From Mariprofundus micogutta (lineage in GTDB: Bacteria > Pseudomonadota > Zetaproteobacteria > Mariprofundales > Mariprofundaceae), in NCBI RefSeq assembly GCF_001895085.1, contig NZ_BDFD01000008.1:1-64000 (forward strand): DNA of 64,000 bases. The letters are read 5' to 3'. Numbering within the stretch: position 1 is the first letter of the stretch; each line of letters begins with the position of its first letter. Made by a program: the position numbers and the translations under genes. The notes beneath the pieces are model-generated. The model was not told the origin of the DNA and made no database searches. It saw nothing but the letters and a program-made list of their open reading frames with translations. Of the stretch, positions 63,459-64,000 are shown piece by piece.

Positions 63459-64000
63459 GTGCAACCACAGCTGAAGTTTCTATCTTGGGCGGTTTAAATC
63501 AGGGACGACTGGCCCTGGCCCGCTTTTACGCCTACATCGGCCTGTCTCTCGGCATCTCCGCAATGGCGTTGTACGGTGCTGATGGCTACAATGAAGATGC
63601 TTTCCTGTACCAGATTCTGAGTATGCAGGGCCTGCTTTGGGGTGGCACCGGTGCACTGATTGGTGCAGGCCTCGCGGCTACTTTATCCACCATGAAACCC
63701 GGCATGCTTGAGGGGCGCGTCGCTCCAAATACCGTGCCATGGCTCGATGGCTCATTACTCATGGTCATTCTGGCTATTATTGCCGCTCAATTTGAACCCA
63801 TCGCCAGTCAGATCTCCTATGACGATCAGTCCAATCTGGTTGCCGCAGACATCATTATGACGATGAATGTTGTCTTTATTTTCTCAGCCGTTGCCTATAT
63901 TGCCTACCTGTTCGCACCAGAAGTGTTTATCGGTCGCATTGCTACCGCTTCCGCCTGGTTCGGCGTTTATGCCGGTGGCACTGCGCTGTTGCTGCGCTGG
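63455..64000 (+). CDS. ccsB: Cytochrome c biogenesis protein CcsB/CcsA, N-terminal fragment
   Basis: The ATG overlaps the resB stop as ATGA and follows AGGGAG. The visible 182 residues include several hydrophobic helices (FYAYIGLSLGISAMALYG, LMVILAIIAAQFEPIA, IIMTMNVVFIFSAVAYIAYLF). That fits the N-terminal part of the CcsA-type partner of ResB; the diagnostic WWD motif would lie beyond the window edge. The call rests on position after resB and membrane pattern. Confidence 0.8.
   Translation, partial: MSATTAEVSILGGLNQGRLALARFYAYIGLSLGISAMALYGADGYNEDAFLYQILSMQGLLWGGTGALIGAGLAATLSTMKPGMLEGRVAPNTVPWLDGSLLMVILAIIAAQFEPIASQISYDDQSNLVAADIIMTMNVVFIFSAVAYIAYLFAPEVFIGRIATASAWFGVYAGGTALLLRW

Noticed and set aside
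1-64000. Prophage, insertion sequence, integrative element or defence island
   Set aside because: No integrase, transposase, restriction or toxin-antitoxin gene, attachment-site repeat, or change in gene style was seen. All regions look like ordinary chromosome.

Overview
The window is a 64 kb, gene-dense bacterial chromosome segment of about 50% G+C. It holds core metabolism, translation, envelope and signalling genes. No phage, insertion sequence, CRISPR array, rRNA or tRNA gene was seen. The gene set points to a proteobacterium: SspB with an LRVVK tail, an Hda-like protein, a 1522-residue NAD-glutamate dehydrogenase, a three-gene PntAa/PntAb/PntB transhydrogenase, TrmFO, RadC, PrmA and ResB/CcsB cytochrome c assembly. 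A deep-branching or microaerophilic lineage such as the Zetaproteobacteria would fit, but that is inference; no marker here was compared with a database.

Layout. 1-3300 (minus): str operon rpsL-rpsG-fusA-tuf with a good sigma70 promoter. 3491-6370 (minus): proton-translocating transhydrogenase. 6460-9238: folB-folK, a small zinc protein, rlmB and a DHH phosphoesterase. 9383-18059: tandem-HD/HD-GYP protein, radC, the giant NAD-GDH and a cytoplasmic hybrid histidine kinase. 18160-23548 (minus): a tightly overlapping operon of a flavin oxidoreductase, ruvX, pyrR, pyrB, pyrC, pyrK and a DUF924 gene. 23613-28298 (plus): prmA, a lipoprotein, RNase P RNA, sspB, a secreted protein, a CDP-alcohol phosphatidyltransferase and an Hda-like gene. 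28278-33245 (minus): a secreted protein, trmFO, nfo, a PLP enzyme, a cupin and a tautomerase-like protein. 33357-43324: mixed envelope, signalling and repair genes, including an exported rubrerythrin-like protein. 43486-48738 (minus): pyruvate dehydrogenase operon. 48967-53723: SUI1/YciH, hemC, rsmD and an M16 peptidase pair. 53724-54726: the only large gap, holding a candidate structured RNA and a 29-residue membrane-protein gene. 54727-61729: purH, a XRE-cupin regulator, a SulP transporter, a YjdM-like protein, purD, a tandem-repeat array, purE and a YrdC-like gene. 61761-64000: resB and the start of ccsB.

Themes. Nucleotide synthesis is prominent (pyrimidine operon with PyrR; purH, purD and purE). 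So are NAD(P)H balance (Pnt, NAD-GDH, PDH) and cyclic-di-GMP signalling (a GGDEF protein and an HD-GYP protein). Many starts are GTG or TTG with strong Shine-Dalgarno sequences, and genes within operons often overlap by ATGA or TAATG.

Most notable non-coding signals: (1) nested long-range complementarity at 54018-54188, with a promoter in front and a T-run behind, in the gap before purH; (2) a 46-bp tandem array between purD and purE; (3) a 22-bp inverted-repeat motif present twice, 10 kb apart; (4) a very short membrane-protein gene with an extended -10 promoter.
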